64,000 bases of DNA from Siphonodentalium dalli (Eukaryota; Mollusca; Scaphopoda; Gadilida; Siphonodentaliidae), in the NCBI GenBank assembly GCA_032622095.1, contig CP136066.1, forward strand, positions 230,706,961 through 230,770,960. The letters are read 5' to 3'. Below the pieces are notes generated by a model. It saw only the letters and a list, made by a program, of their open reading frames with translations. It ran no database searches and was not told the origin of the DNA. The position numbers and the translations under genes are program-made. Of the stretch, positions 23,984-36,235 are shown one piece after another; position 1 is the stretch's first letter; every line of letters starts with the position of its first letter.

Positions 23984-24341
23984 TTAAGTATATTCCGGTA
24001 TCATATTGCTAAAAAAAATGTATCTGATGTCTATAACCCCCAACGAAACAGTACATGTCTTTATTAGAGATATAGACCACTTGCTTTTTCCTTGAAATTA
24101 TACATGTCAGTTTCATTGTCATAAATGGATTCACTCGAACGGAAATTACTGACGAATTATGATTCAATTTTCCTGCCGAGATTAACTAGAAATCATAACT
24201 GAGAAAAAGGCACATATATTGTGCAGTCAGTGGCAATACTGACACGATGTATACGTTACTGTCGTCTTTTGACTTGTATATTTCGGGACAAAACAAGTTG
24301 ATTATATCTATTCATTGATTTATATTAATGCACAAACATAT
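23984..24341. other. Noncoding flank of transposase relic
   Basis: No feature recognised. It could be the 3' flank of the transposase element, but no inverted terminus was found here. Confidence 0.3.
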
Positions 24342-25342
24342 TCACTCAGGTACTAATGGTGGAAGAAAACATGTCAAGTATGAAATAACTGTGAACATTT
24401 TATCAGCAATATGGCTCAAACTTAGTGGTATTACCCCATCTAATATGTAATAATTTTTTTATCCTCCCAATAGCCCTTTCAGCATGTATGCTCACACTTG
24501 CTATGTTCATCGTGTCTTCCACTTCACGTGCAGTTAGTTGCTTGTGATGTTTGAATGGTGTAATATTAAGTGTTACTCAATCAGGCAAAATATCAGAAAT
24601 TTCAAATCCTCGATCTGCCATAACATTGTCACCAGAGTCTAGCAAATTCAATACGCCACTATCTTTCACTATCTCCTTATCCGAGACCCTCCCTCCCCCA
24701 CGGTGTTGTTATAAATGAAACGGTCCCATTGGGAGTATCACCAACAAGCACTTTGTATGTATTGTGGTGTTTGTAGTTAGACCACGTCTCCGATTGGGTA
24801 AGCATGGCGGATGGTATCTCAACGAACACTTCGGTGCAGTCCAAAATTATTCTAGTTGTCTGATATCCGTGAAACGATTTTGGCATTCCACTTCGGATTC
24901 TCTCTTGAGAAGGAAACGGGAATAATTGTGGTAATTCGCAATATAGAAAGTTTATCCAGGTGGTGAAAATATTTGAAAATTGCTCTGCAGAAATTTCAAA
25001 ACGAGTAGAGATATCACGCACAATTAAACCAACTTTCAACCTCACAAGCACCATGAACAATTCGTCTTGTAATGTTAACTTTCTTTTCGGTCCAGGTTTT
25101 CCTTCTGTCATTCGATACATTTTAGAATCACGGCTGTCACATTGTCCTCGCCAGTAAACCATATTCTGAGCTTTTGGTTCCAGGTACTGGAAAACTGAAT
25201 CGAACGATTTATAATTTGGAAATCCGGTGTAGAATAACATCGCCGAATCATCGTCCTTTATATTGTTCAGAATAAATCTGTTGGATTCATATGAGTAAAC
25301 GACCTCACTTAACTCGCATATATAATCAGATGCCATGTCCAT
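24342..25342 (-). pseudogene. Harbinger/ISL2EU-type DDE_Tnp_4 transposase, nearly intact
   Basis: The minus strand starts with an ATG at 25342 and reads 221 codons in one frame. Residues 80-130 form an HTH_Tnp_4-like segment (LTLQDELFMVLVRLKVGL, then RDISTRFEIS). The DDE_Tnp_4 nuclease follows: first Asp in ILDCTEVFVEIP, a [12 protein letters not shown] strand, then after a frameshift [11 protein letters not shown] and the second Asp in [10 protein letters not shown] further shift gives the catalytic Glu in ERAIGRIK, and the terminal SHIADKMFTV ... FLPPLVPE before a TGA at 24342. Lesions are one extra G in a G run near 24702, one TGA stop near 24595, and one extra A in an A run near 24455. 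Length fits the family's usual 330 residues or so. This is a young pseudogene, or the two homopolymer lesions may be assembly errors. It would bind and cut element ends in the nucleus. Confidence 0.85.
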
Positions 25343-25374
25343 TTTGCCTTTCTATGAATATATGTGGTCACTTA

Positions 25375-26734
25375 GGGTGGATACACACATGCATGTAATG
25401 TCTGTATGTAAAATACATGTATTTTACATGGCCACACCAATAATTGACAAAATTAATCACCTGCGCGCGAGAGGTCAATTTCACCAGTGAGTAGTTATAA
25501 GCCATTATCAAACAAACTGCCATCAAGAAATTTCAGGCCAGTCATAAACATGTCGTCTTTCATGGATGCCGAAATGAGTAATTCTTGTCTGATATATGTT
25601 GCTGTTTTTCACGAGTTATAATTCATTTCGAAAAGTGGATTAGAGCCGGTCGATTTTATACTTGATTTGTTTCTGTCATTTCTTGGAAACAGGGTCATCC
25701 AAAACAACAATAAAATATGCAGAATTCTTTTATAGGATGATACCGGCTTGTTGAGATTTCTCTGATAATTTGAGAGCGAGCTCATTTGATAACATTAATT
25801 CAATTGGGATTGCAAATATTCATTATAGCGCCAAAAAATAATGCAGCTACAGCGTTGAAATTAAAAAGGGTGACACCCCCCCCCCCATTTATATATATGT
25901 TTCTCAAGCCAAAGGTTGAACAAGCTCCTATCTGTCACAAGCTTGAATTATAACATTTTCGACCATAATCCATGATTGGGGGAGGGGCTGGTTCTCGAAA
26001 GCTTCCAATAACTAAGAGAGTTAATTGAATGTATCAGCCGGAATTATCTGGGCAAGAATTACAATATAATGTTTTACTTAAATATTCCATAGTTGTAAAT
26101 TTTGCGTATACATGTATAACTGTATAACACAAGAGAGGAAAGGTGACGTAGTTGGGAACTCGTAGCTAGGCAACCCTTTCGCCGAATGAAGACAAACAGC
26201 AACACCATGCATTCAAATTTAAAGCTGTATAATATGTTCATAATTATATGAATAGCATAAATTGCTGCATATTAGATTAATCACTCGTAGAAAACAGACA
26301 CGACAGACATGACTACGATATTTATAAAGCAGGGTGTCAGGACTCAGGGTGCTGCGTGCACACCCCCGTCGAGGAAATATGCAATGGTGAATTCGGTAGC
26401 TTCTGGGATAATATAGCTCTCCGTGCATGTTGGGGGTCATATCCCCCTGCGTTGGGGAAGAGGCCATCACTGGTATTAACATCAATAGAATACTGACAAT
26501 GATTTAAACAGAACGTCGACCATTTCAGTTATCGCGCGAATAATTATTTTAAGCGGCCTGACGACTTCGTCCCAGTCAACGGCTCTTCAGCGGTTCAGAG
26601 TTTAACTCACTGTGGTCAAACACAGTCGCAATGATTGGGTTGTCAGCGGACACATATTACACGGTGTATATGATCCATGTAAAACTCCAAATACACGATA
26701 TGTACAGAGATTACATGCATGTGTGTATCCACCC
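25375..26734. mobile_element. Nested TIR element B, 1360 bp, TTA target
   Basis: Left end GGGTGGATACACACATGCAT is repeated inverted at the right end, with at least 26 paired bases. TTA flanks both sides (25372-25374 and 26735-26737), the duplication expected for PIF/Harbinger elements. The interior is noncoding, with a self-complementary atgtaaaatacatgtatt segment next to the left end and a C run near 25877. It sits 33 bp from the transposase start codon and touches the terminus of element A1. Confidence 0.8.
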
Positions 26735-26737
26735 TTA

Positions 26738-26791
26738 GGGTATATTCTCATTGCACACGCGCGTGCGATTAATCGCAGCGTTTTTTAAGGT
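26738..26791. repeat. Left terminal inverted repeat of Harbinger-like element A1
   Basis: Begins GGGTATATTCTCATTGCACA and matches the 54-bp terminus at 36361-36414 with one difference near the start, and 37718-37771 in inverted orientation. The short palindrome gcgcgtgcgattaatcgc lies inside. It marks one end of the element carrying the MADF gene. The corresponding right end is not found before 37718. Confidence 0.8.
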
Positions 26792-26951
26792 GCGTGTTAA
26801 CATAACGCAGAGCTATTAGTGATTATTCAACCACGTTCTGTGCGTGACCAATCATCTTCTGCAATCAACATCGTCCTCGAGGTCGCCGTTACACAATGGC
26901 ATGGTTCACCCGACCAGCATATACTGTCCGGTACAGTCATTATCATAAATA

Positions 26952-27191
26952 ATGGCCGACGCAATAATAAACGAAGTTCGCAAATATCCGTGTCTCTGGG
27001 ATACAACAAAACCAGAATACAAAGACAGAAACAGAAAGGAAATGGCTTGGAATGCAGTTTCCAACGAGGTTGGTATCAGTGGTGAGTTTTGTAAAATAAA
27101 ATCGAATTTTATCACCTGTCAATATTGTGAATATAGGCCTATATATTTTTTTTTGGAAATTACAGTTATCCCATACAACCCCCCCCCCCCC

Positions 27192-27223
<32 letters not shown>

Positions 27224-30200
27224 CTGGGATAACATTAATTTCAAAATGACCAATGAAGAGGCAGGGACCTGGCTATAGAGAGTCTCCGTTGGGGGGGGTG
27301 CAACTTAACCATTCCTCTTGGAAACCGAAATTCCTAAATGCGTGATCTTTATTCACCCCACTCCCTTGGGTTGACATTTTCGCTTGGGGTATATTTTAAA
27401 CCACCTAGTTGGAGTCCGAGATTCCAACAAAATCCTATTTACCCAAGCCCCTTATATATATTTTGACATTTTCCTAATTGGTGACAATAAATTTACAAAT
27501 CGGAAATATTTCGATCCTGCAATCCCTATGATCGGAATATTTACAACTGATAGACAATTCAGCCGGGAACTTGAAAACACCGAAAGTCAGGGGCGGCCAG
27601 GAAAAAACTCCAGGATACAAGATCCGGTGGGTGGGTGGTTCTGGGTGCCAATAGAATATTTTCTCAATGCCATGTAAAATTTTGAATCCATGTTTAAAGA
27701 TAAATTATGACTACTAAAATGATTGCAAATGCGCAGACTAAATATAAACTGGACCAAATAGAGCGTTAATCAAGAGAAGGGGCTCCATCTTCAATACTGA
27801 CCCAATATTTGTTCCTTTATAACACGATATCATGTGTTATAAATATCTTACGAAACGCACTGAAAAATTAATATTTTCGATTAGTTCTCAGTGTTGATTT
27901 TGGCATTTAATTATGCCAAAGTCATCTCATTTAATACTTCCGGTGCTTTAAATGGTATGATTAATATTGAAATATAAACAAATTTCTTGTATTATTGTAT
28001 ATATGATGTTTATCATTGGGTAGATGGGACCTCGGATTACTGGAACTAATCGATATAATGAGAAGCTGATTAATTGAACATAACATTCTAATTATTAAAA
28101 AACAAGTTTTCATCTTTGAGATGATAACATTTTATTTCGGTATATATGTTTCTGCCACATGAGCCATCCTATAACCCACACGCCCTTATGCACCGTCCCT
28201 ATATACGTGCCTGCTCTATACATCATGACAGCATTTATATAACGTGTGTGTCTCATGTATACTACACTGACGTGAAGCAGGAACATATATACTAGTAGGA
28301 ATGGTGCATCAAGTCTGTGTGGTGGTGGGGGGGGGGGGGGGGTAAATACGTATAAGTAAGGCGTACAAGTGTAGTGCAATTTGGGGTGTGGTGGAGTAGA
28401 GAGCGCGTTACATGCCCCTGTTTCTGCCATTTATAAAGCATACATGTATTCTACCAGTGTGTTCTTCCATACATTGATATTGGTTAATGCAACAGACCAC
28501 AGATGGATTATTATATAATCGATACAGAGACTGTGCCATAGTCACCAAAAATAGAGTTTAGTCAAAATGGTTGGGTTATCCAAATTTGGATTAATGGTTG
28601 GGCCAAATTCCAGAAGTTGGGTTCAATTGTTGGGTTAGGTTAGTTTAATTAATAATCACTATTTTTTTTCAGTTGCGCCCCTTGATCAATATTTGCTGGA
28701 TGTGAGCTCTCGTTTTCATATATGCTTCGCTGTATTGGTGTCAAACTCAAATATATACACGGTTAAGGCATCTCTTGTGTCGGAATTCAACAACCCTCCT
28801 CTATTCAAACGTTAAGGACAGAAATTAATCCATTGATTGGACTTATTTTTGGGATCATATTTAATGACTAGAATCTCAGATTATATGGTTAAAATTCATC
28901 AATTGAAATATAATTATATGTTGATAGGTTTTCTCTAACACCATGTTTAGTTACTTCAAACTCAAAGTTTGGTTAGTTTATCCCAATGTTTGATTACGAA
29001 GTTGGGTTACCATAACCCAATGTTTGGTCACTTTTGTCTAATCCAACTAGTTTAGTTAATATAACAGTTCTGACCCAACGACTAGTCGGATTCGATTAAC
29101 TAAACGTTGGATTAGCAAACTTTAATTATGTTCAACCCAATTTTATCGCATATGTTAGCCGGTAACCCTATTTGACAAGTTTAGTTAAAGATACATAATC
29201 CGATTTAACGCTCCCAAGCTACTATTTGTTTGGTTTGGGGGTAAAACATATTTAATTCGAGTCGATGAACCCACCATCGAAGCTCAGAGTGATCAGATAT
29301 CAATTTTTGAAATTTGTTATTTCCCGAGATATGTAATTTTTGGCGGCCTAGAAAATTAGTGTTAAGCCGACGGTCTCGGATCAAATTGCGGATGAAGATG
29401 GATAACACTAAAACCAAGTGACTTTGGTGTTAGACATTTAGCAATCCGGCCAAATTCCGTTAAACAAAATGTTGATAAATAACACGTTTTTGGGGCAATT
29501 TTATATTATAGTTGACTGTGGTTAGCATTGTTTTGGGGTAATTAATCGATTCTGATAACTGAAGCAGTATTTAATTTTTTTGTATTGTTGTTGGAATCTT
29601 ATGGTATGGGGACCATCGAATCGGATTGAGTACCTTTGAGTGTTTTTCTGAGATTTACGGTGCTTTCCATTAAGCTTATCTGATTGTCATTACATCCGGA
29701 TGGTTATTTAAAAATTCTCACCCCTTTGTCTGCCGTATCCTGCTATTTTCACCGCACCGAAATCGGAAAGGCAACAACTTGCGTACCAGGGGTGGTGCAA
29801 TGGGTCCCAAAAATTAAAAAACATATAATTTCAATCTTGTATCCTGGAGTTGTTTCCTGCCCCCTTGCGGAAGTACGAAATGTTTCGACTTCTGGTCTTT
29901 CAAAATCATAGCCATATTAGTCGGAAAGTTCAACGAAAGTAGAAATTAAATTATATGACTTTGGTCTGAAAACAAGTTGAAAAATTAATCTAACAGCACA
30001 ATTTCAGCCAGATGTTGGTCTGAATTTTCAACTGCGATTGTGCCAAGCATTAGTGTACAACTGTTGAAAATTTATGCCAAAATTAGAAGGGATGGGTGGG
30101 TCTCACACCCCATTACCCTACGTCTCTGGAGGGCATCACAGTTGACAATATGTTTTTTTTTTAATTATATGGACATTTTTCGCAATATGAAAATCTTGTA

Positions 30201-31836
30201 TGGTCAGAAATTACGAAAGTGATGCTAATCTAGTCAGTGATATGTGTTTGTAAACGGGTTGTCGTCGATTGGCCATGTATGGGGAGCCCGTGAGTATCAC
30301 CGTTTTTATACCGATTTTTATGTTTACTTTACCCATACCATAGTATGGTAAACATAGTGTGAACGTCCGGATTGACCACTCGTCGTTAGTCCGTCCGTCC
30401 GTCGCCTGTCTGTCCGTCCGTCCGTCCGCACTAACCAGAGAGTACTTGTGGGGTGCGATGAATTTAACATGAATTTAACATGCTTTTCTTCTAATTGTTT
30501 TATTTACAAACCATCTCCGTTATTTCGTTAATATAATATTTCTCAGAATATGTAATATATCTGAAATAAATATTTAGGAAAAAAAGATATTTGAAAAAGC
30601 GGATATATTAACGAAATAACGGAGATTGCTTAGAAACAGTTTATAACACCACAAATGATCAATTTCGTCTCTTTATAAATACGCTCTTTAAAAAATCGTC
30701 AGTTGTGGGTTGCACCCCACAATTTACTTAAACAAAAGATCGCATCCCACAAGTATTCTTGGGTATGTGCGGTCACCCCACAAGTATACTTTGGCCAGTA
30801 CGTCTGTCCGTCCGTCCGTAGACGCTCTTTATAAATACGTTCTTTAAAAAATCGTCAGTTGTGGGTTGCACCCCACAATTTACTTAAACAAAAGATCGCA
30901 TCCCACAAGTATTCTTGGGTATGTGCGGTCACCCCACAAGTATACTTTGGCCAGTACGTCCGTCCGTCCGTCCGTAGACACTTTACGCGTGGTGCGATAA
31001 CTCGAACATTTTCTATCCGACCGGAACCAAATTTTGTATATGGGTTTCTCAGTCTCAGCCCAAAATACAGATCAAGTTAGAATATGGGTTTGATCCGAGT
31101 TTTTTATACGGAGTTATGGCCCTTTTTCGACTTCGAATTCATGCATGCTGTCATAACTCAAACAATTTTCATTTGATCGGAACCAAATTTGGTATGCGAG
31201 TTTCTCAGCCTTAAATACAGATCGAGTTTGAATATGTGTTTGATCCGATTTATTTTAAAGGAGTTATGACCCTTTTTTTTTTAAATTCGATATTTTCATT
31301 TCATTTTTTTAGATTGAACTACTCGCTCATATTAACACACAGTATTTAGTGAATCGATTAACATTTATTATGTTTTTGTTCCAGTTGATTCTTGCAAGTC
31401 GAAATGGAGGAACCTCAAAGATTACTTCAACACGAAACATAGAGGGGAGGTTAAGAAAAAAAGCGGCGACGGTGGTGGCGGAAAAAACGTCAAGTGGGCA
31501 TATTATGAAGCCATGCTGTTCCTGAAAAGTTGCTCAGAGCCGAGAGCCACTTGTTCCAGCTTGGCTTATTCGGCACCCCCAGATTCAGCCGAGAATAGTA
31601 ATCGCCCCAGTCCTGATCAGTTTGAAATTGAACTGGATGAGGACAATACTAACGACAATGAAGACATGACTTCCGCGAACAACACTGTCACCGAGAGCAA
31701 TATCGACGTGCCGATTTTCGGAAAACGTAAAAAAAGAAGAGCAAATGACTACTTCAACGAGAAGATGCTTGAAGTGGCACAAAAACTCATCGAACCTGAC
31801 GACTCATCACCAGAGGACGAAGTGGCACTTTTTTAA
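26952..31836 (+). CDS. MADF (Myb/SANT-like) protein of a Harbinger-like element, two exons
   Basis: Exon 1 is 26952-27081, with donor GTGAGT at 27082. Exon 2 is 31385-31836, with acceptor TTCCAG before it. The joined frame is 582 bp (193 residues plus stop) with no interruption. Exon 1 encodes IINEVRKYPCLWDTT and YKDRNRKEMAWNAVS, the first helices of a MADF domain. Exon 2 begins with SKWRNLKDYFNTKH, completes it with WAYYEAMLFLKSC, and continues into an acidic region (ELDEDNTNDNED) and a basic FGKRKKRRANDYF segment that may be a nuclear signal. MADF proteins bind DNA, and PIF/Harbinger elements need such a partner to bring the transposase to the ends. The 4.3-kb intron contains other transposon insertions. 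The start sits 214 bp from the left TIR. Whether it is expressed is unknown. Confidence 0.75.
27183..27225. repeat. C run and CA/TA microsatellite
   Basis: A C run is followed by (CA)n and (TA)n. The counterpart in the right arm (35949-36010) has a much longer TA run, so this is one of the few places where the arms differ. Confidence 0.85.
27262..27420 (+). mobile_element. hAT-like terminus fragment inside the intron
   Basis: Starts cagggacctggctatag and continues agtctccgttgggggg, close to the start of the 14914 element. The right end was not identified. The same fragment occurs inverted at about 35752-35911 in the other arm, so it predates the inverted duplication. Confidence 0.5.
28018..28757. 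other. Left-arm-specific segment (about 740 bp)
   Basis: Present between tatcattggg and acacggttaagg in this arm but absent from the right arm, where those two phrases are almost adjacent. It includes a long G run at 28326-28342 and repeats of atggttgggtta. No terminal inverted repeats were seen, so loss from the right arm is as likely as gain in the left. Confidence 0.7.
30330..31280 (+). mobile_element. Second pearl-like family with CCGT microsatellite and ~130-bp core repeats
   Basis: Two (CCGT)n runs (30390-30430 and 30955-30974) are followed by two diverged core repeats. The cores share cataactcaaac or gataactcgaac, ggaaccaaatttggtat and gagttatggcccttttt. A hairpin-like accataccatagtatggt precedes the first run. 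A microsatellite plus repeated core is the architecture of bivalve pearl elements. It lies in the intron of the MADF gene. Confidence 0.65.
30669..30979 (+). repeat. 156-bp tandem duplication
   Basis: Two nearly identical copies start at 30669 and 30825 (ctctttataaatacg, cagttgtgggttgcaccc, gtatgtgcggtcacccca). The unit ends in the CCGT microsatellite, which probably mediated the duplication. Confidence 0.9.
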
Positions 31837-32740
31837 AAGAGCTTGGAGCCTTCGATGAAGGATTTTACACCTTGTAATTTTTCACTTGCTAAAATTCGAA
31901 TTCTAGGCATTATTCACGAATTGCAGTTCGAATAATTGATACATAATACAGAAATTAATTAGTTAAATTTCATTGTTGTTATTATTGTTTAGCCCTGATA
32001 TAGTGATATAGTTTGGATTGTTCTGAATTGTGCGAATATACACGGTGGTCGTGTTAGGAAAAGCTTATTTATCCCTCATTTATTAGCTCATTGAGAATTT
32101 TACAAAAGGTCGACTTTATAATGTCAGCCACCCATGACAACAGCATATAAAGTCGACGTGAACGATCAACGTTATGGATTAACCCTTTCTATGTTAAATA
32201 CTGACAGATATAAGATAATAAGTTCAACAATCGTTTGTTGAAAATATTATCTGAACATTTGCAACCAATGGATATTAATGCTTCAGTGTGTGTATTCCAG
32301 GTATACATACTGATCATGAATTGGCTATACATGATGTTATATGAGTGTTTTTGCTTTTTTAAATTGTATTTCTACAATCTGCCATTACAAATGTTTTCGG
32401 CTATAGTGGTTGAACTCCCATAAAAAATAGAATGCATATATTTTGTTACAATCCGGTGGTTGACATAGAGCTCCTCCGAGGAAGAATTATATCGTGAACC
32501 GAATTGATCCGGAATTGTGCATTGGAATTCCCATTCAACATTGGTGCAAAGAAAGTACTTTCAGCTTCACATATTGTAATGCCAGAACATTAATGTGAGT
32601 GCTCATTACAAGTGTGTACTCTAATTAAAGATGGGTTTTCTCTTCAGTGACACAATTACAACCACATAATTTTTTTTATAAAACCCGATTTGAAGATTAC
32701 GAATAACTTTTTATGTAAATGAAACCATAACAAACTGAAT
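31704..32740. other. Spacer between the palindrome arms
   Basis: About 1 kb of unique AT-rich sequence. Its first 133 bp hold the end of MADF exon 2 on the left side only. A 12-bp inverted repeat gtcgactttata / tataaagtcgac surrounds 32107-32154. No other gene or terminus is visible. Confidence 0.6.
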
Positions 32741-35700
32741 ATATTGCTCTCGGTGACAGTGTTGTTCGCGGAAGTCATGTCTTCATTGTCGTTAGTATTG
32801 TCCTCATCCAGTTCAATTTCAAACTGATCAGGACTGGGGCGATTACTATTCACGGCTGAATCTGGGGGTGCCGAATAAGCCAAGCTGGAACAAGAGGCTC
32901 TCGGCTCTGAGCAACTTTTCAGGAACAGCATGGCTTCATAATATGCCCACTTGACGTTTTTTCCGCCACCACCGTCGCCGCTTTTTTTCTTAACCTCCCC
33001 TCTATGTTTCGTGTTGAAGTAATCTTTGAGGTTCCTCCATTTCGACTTGCAAGAATCAACTGGAACAATAACATAATAAATGTTAATCGATTCACTAAAT
33101 ACTGTGTGTTAATATGAGCGAGGAGTTCAATCTAAAAAAATGAAATGAAAATATCGAATTTAAAAAAAAAAGGGTCATAACTCCTTTAAAATAAATCGGA
33201 TCAAACACATATTCAAACTCTATCTGTATTTTGGGCTGAGAAACTCGCATACCAAATTTGGTTCCGATCAAATGAAAATTGTTTGAGTTATGACAGCATG
33301 CATGAATTCGAAGTCGAAAAAGGGCCATAACTCCGTATAAAAAACTCGGATCAAACCCTTATTCTAACTTGATCTGTATTTTGGGCTGAGACTGAGACAC
33401 CCATATATAAAATTTGGTTCCGGTCGGATAGAAAATGTTCGAGTTATCGCACCATGCGTAAAGTGTCTACGGACGGACGGACGGACGGACAGACAGGCGA
33501 CGGACGGGCGGACTAACGACGAGTGGTCAATCCGGACGTTCACACTATGTTTACCATACTATGGTATGGGTAAAGTAAACATAAAAATCGGTATAAAAAC
33601 GGTGATACTCACGGGCTCCCCATACATGGCCAATCGACGACAACCCGTTTACAAACACATATCACTGACTAGATTAGCATCACTTTCGTAATTTCTGACC
33701 ATACAAGATTTTCATATTGCGAAAAATGTCCATATAATTAAAAAAAAAACATATTGTCAACTGTGATGCCCTCCAGAGACGTAGGGTAATGGGGTGTGAG
33801 ACCCACCCATCCCTTCTAATTTTGGCATAAATTTTCAACAGTTGTACACTAATGCTTGGCACAATCGCAGTTGAAAATTCAGACCAACATCTGGCTGAAA
33901 TTGTGCTGTTAGATTAATTTTTCAACTTGTTTTCAGACCAAAGTCATATAATTTAATTTCTACTTTCGTTGAACTTTCCGACTAATATGGCTATGATTTT
34001 GAAAGACCAGAAGTCGAAACATTTCGTACTTCCGCAAGGGGGCGGGAAACAACTCCAGGATACAAGATTGAAATTATATGTTTTTTAATTTTTGGGACCC
34101 ATTGCACCACCCCTGGTACGCAAGTTGTTGCCTTTCCGATTTCGGTGCGGTGAAAATAGCAGGATACGGCAGACAAAGGGGTGAGAATTTTTAAATAACC
34201 ATCCGGATGTAATGACAATCAGATAAGCTTAATGGAAAGCACCGTAAATCTCAGAAAAACACTCAAAGGTACTCAATCCGATTCGATGGTCCCCATACCA
34301 TAAGATTCCAACAACAATACAAAAAAATTAAATACTGCTTCAGTTATCAGAATCGATTAATTACCCCAAAACAATGCTAACCACAGTCAACTATAATATA
34401 AAATTGCCCCAAAAACGTGTTATTTATCAACATTTTGTTTAACGGAATTTGGCCGGATTGCTAAATATCTAACACCAAAGTCACTTGGTTTTAGTGTTAT
34501 CCATCTTCATCCGCAATTTGATCCGAGACCGTCGGCTTAACACTAATTTTCTTGGCCGCCAAAAATTACATATCTCGGGAAATAACAAATTTCAAAAATC
34601 GATATCTGATCACTCTGAGCTTCGATGGTGGGTTCATCCACTCGAATCAAATATGTTTTACCACCGAACCAAACAAATAGTAGCTTGGGAGCGTTAAATC
34701 GGATTATGTATCTTTAACTAAACTTGTCAAATAGGGTTACCGGCTAACATATGCGATAAAATTGGGTTGAACATAATTAAAGTTTGCTAATCCAACGTTT
34801 AGTTAATCGAATCCGACTAGTCGTTGGGTCAGAACTGTTATATTAACTAAACTAGTTGGATTAGACAAAAGTGACCAAACATTGGGTTATGGTAACCCAA
34901 CTTCGTAATCAAACATTGGGATAAACTAACCAAACTTTGAGTTTGAAGTAACTAAACATGGTGTTAGAGAAAACCTATCAACATATAATTATATTTCATT
35001 TCAATTGATGAATTTTAACCTTATAATCTGAGATTCTAGTCATTAAATATGATCCCAAAAATAAGTCCAATCAATGGATTAATTTCTGTCCTTAACGTTT
35101 GAATAGAGGAGGGTTGTTGAATTCCGACACAAGAGATGCCTTAACCGTGTAACCCAATGATAAACATCATATATATACAATAATACAAGAAATTTGTTTA
35201 TATTTCAATATTAATCATACCATTTAAAGCACCGGAAGTATTAAATGAGATGACTTTGGCATAATTAAATGCCAAAATCAACACTGAGAACTAATCGAAA
35301 ATATTAATTTTTCAGTGCGTTTCGTAAGATATTTATAACACATGATATCGTGTTATAAAGGAACAAATATTGGGTCAGTATTGAAGATGGAGCCCCTTCT
35401 CTTGATTAACGCTCTATTTGGTCCAGTTTATATTTAGTCTGCGAATTTGCAATCATTTTAGTAGTCATAATTTATCTTTAAACATGGATTCAAAATTTTA
35501 CATGGCATTGAGAAAATATTCTATTGGCACCCAGAACCACCCACCCACCGGATCTTGTATCCTGGAGTTTTTTCCTGGCCGCCCCTGACTTTCGGTGTTT
35601 TCAAGTTCCCGGCTGAATTGTCTATCAGTTGTAAATATTCCGATCATAGGGATTGCAGGATCGAAATATTTCCGATTTGTAAATTTATTGTCACCAATTA

Positions 35701-35948
35701 GGAAAATGTCAAAATATATATAAGGGGCTTGGGTAAATAGGATTTTGTTGGAATCTCGGACTCCAACTAGGTGGTTTAAAATATACCCCAAGCGAAAATG
35801 TCAACCCAAGGGAGTGGGGTGAATAAAGATCACGCATTTAGGAATTTCGGTTTCCAAGAGGAATGGTTAAGTTGCACCCCCCAACGGAGACTCTCTATAG
35901 CCAGGTCCCTGCCTCTTCATTGGTCATTTTGAAATTAATGTTATCCCA

Positions 35949-36001
<53 letters not shown>

Positions 36002-36235
36002 GGGGGGGGTGTATGGGATAACTGTAATTTCAAAAAAAAAATATATAGGTCTATATTCACAATATTGACAGGTGATAAAATTCGATTTTATTTTACAAAA
36101 CTCACCACTGATACCAACCTCGTTGGAAACTGCATTCCAAGCCATTTCCTTTCTGTTTCTGTCTTTGTATTCTGGTTTTGTTGTATCCCAGAGACACGGA
36201 TATTTGCGAACTTCGTTTATTATTGCGTCGGCCAT
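32741..36235 (-). pseudogene. Truncated inverted copy of the MADF gene
   Basis: Exon 1 (36106-36235, minus) has the same MADAIINEVRKYPCLW start and the same donor as the left copy. Exon 2 begins at 33059 after the same acceptor and keeps the frame through FEIELDEDNTNDNED. At ESNI the homology ends and a foreign tail of about 27 residues leads to a stop at 32656. The basic C-terminal segment is lost. The MADF domain itself is complete, so a shortened protein could in principle be made, but the copy is clearly a by-product of the inverted duplication. Confidence 0.8.
33140..33560 (-). mobile_element. CCGT pearl-like element, right-arm copy
   Basis: Inverted counterpart of 30330-31280 with a single uninterrupted (ACGG)n run at 33473-33492 and the two core repeats. 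It lacks the 540-bp segment between microsatellite runs found in the left arm. Confidence 0.65.

Larger units (their letters stand above)
26850..31703. repeat. Left arm of giant inverted repeat
   Basis: Matches 32741-36337 in reverse orientation through the first exon, intron and most of the second exon of the MADF gene. Identical translated stretches of 97 and 60 residues in both arms show very low divergence. This arm is longer because it has about 740 bp at 28018-28757 and about 540 bp at 30430-30968 that the right arm lacks. Confidence 0.9.
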
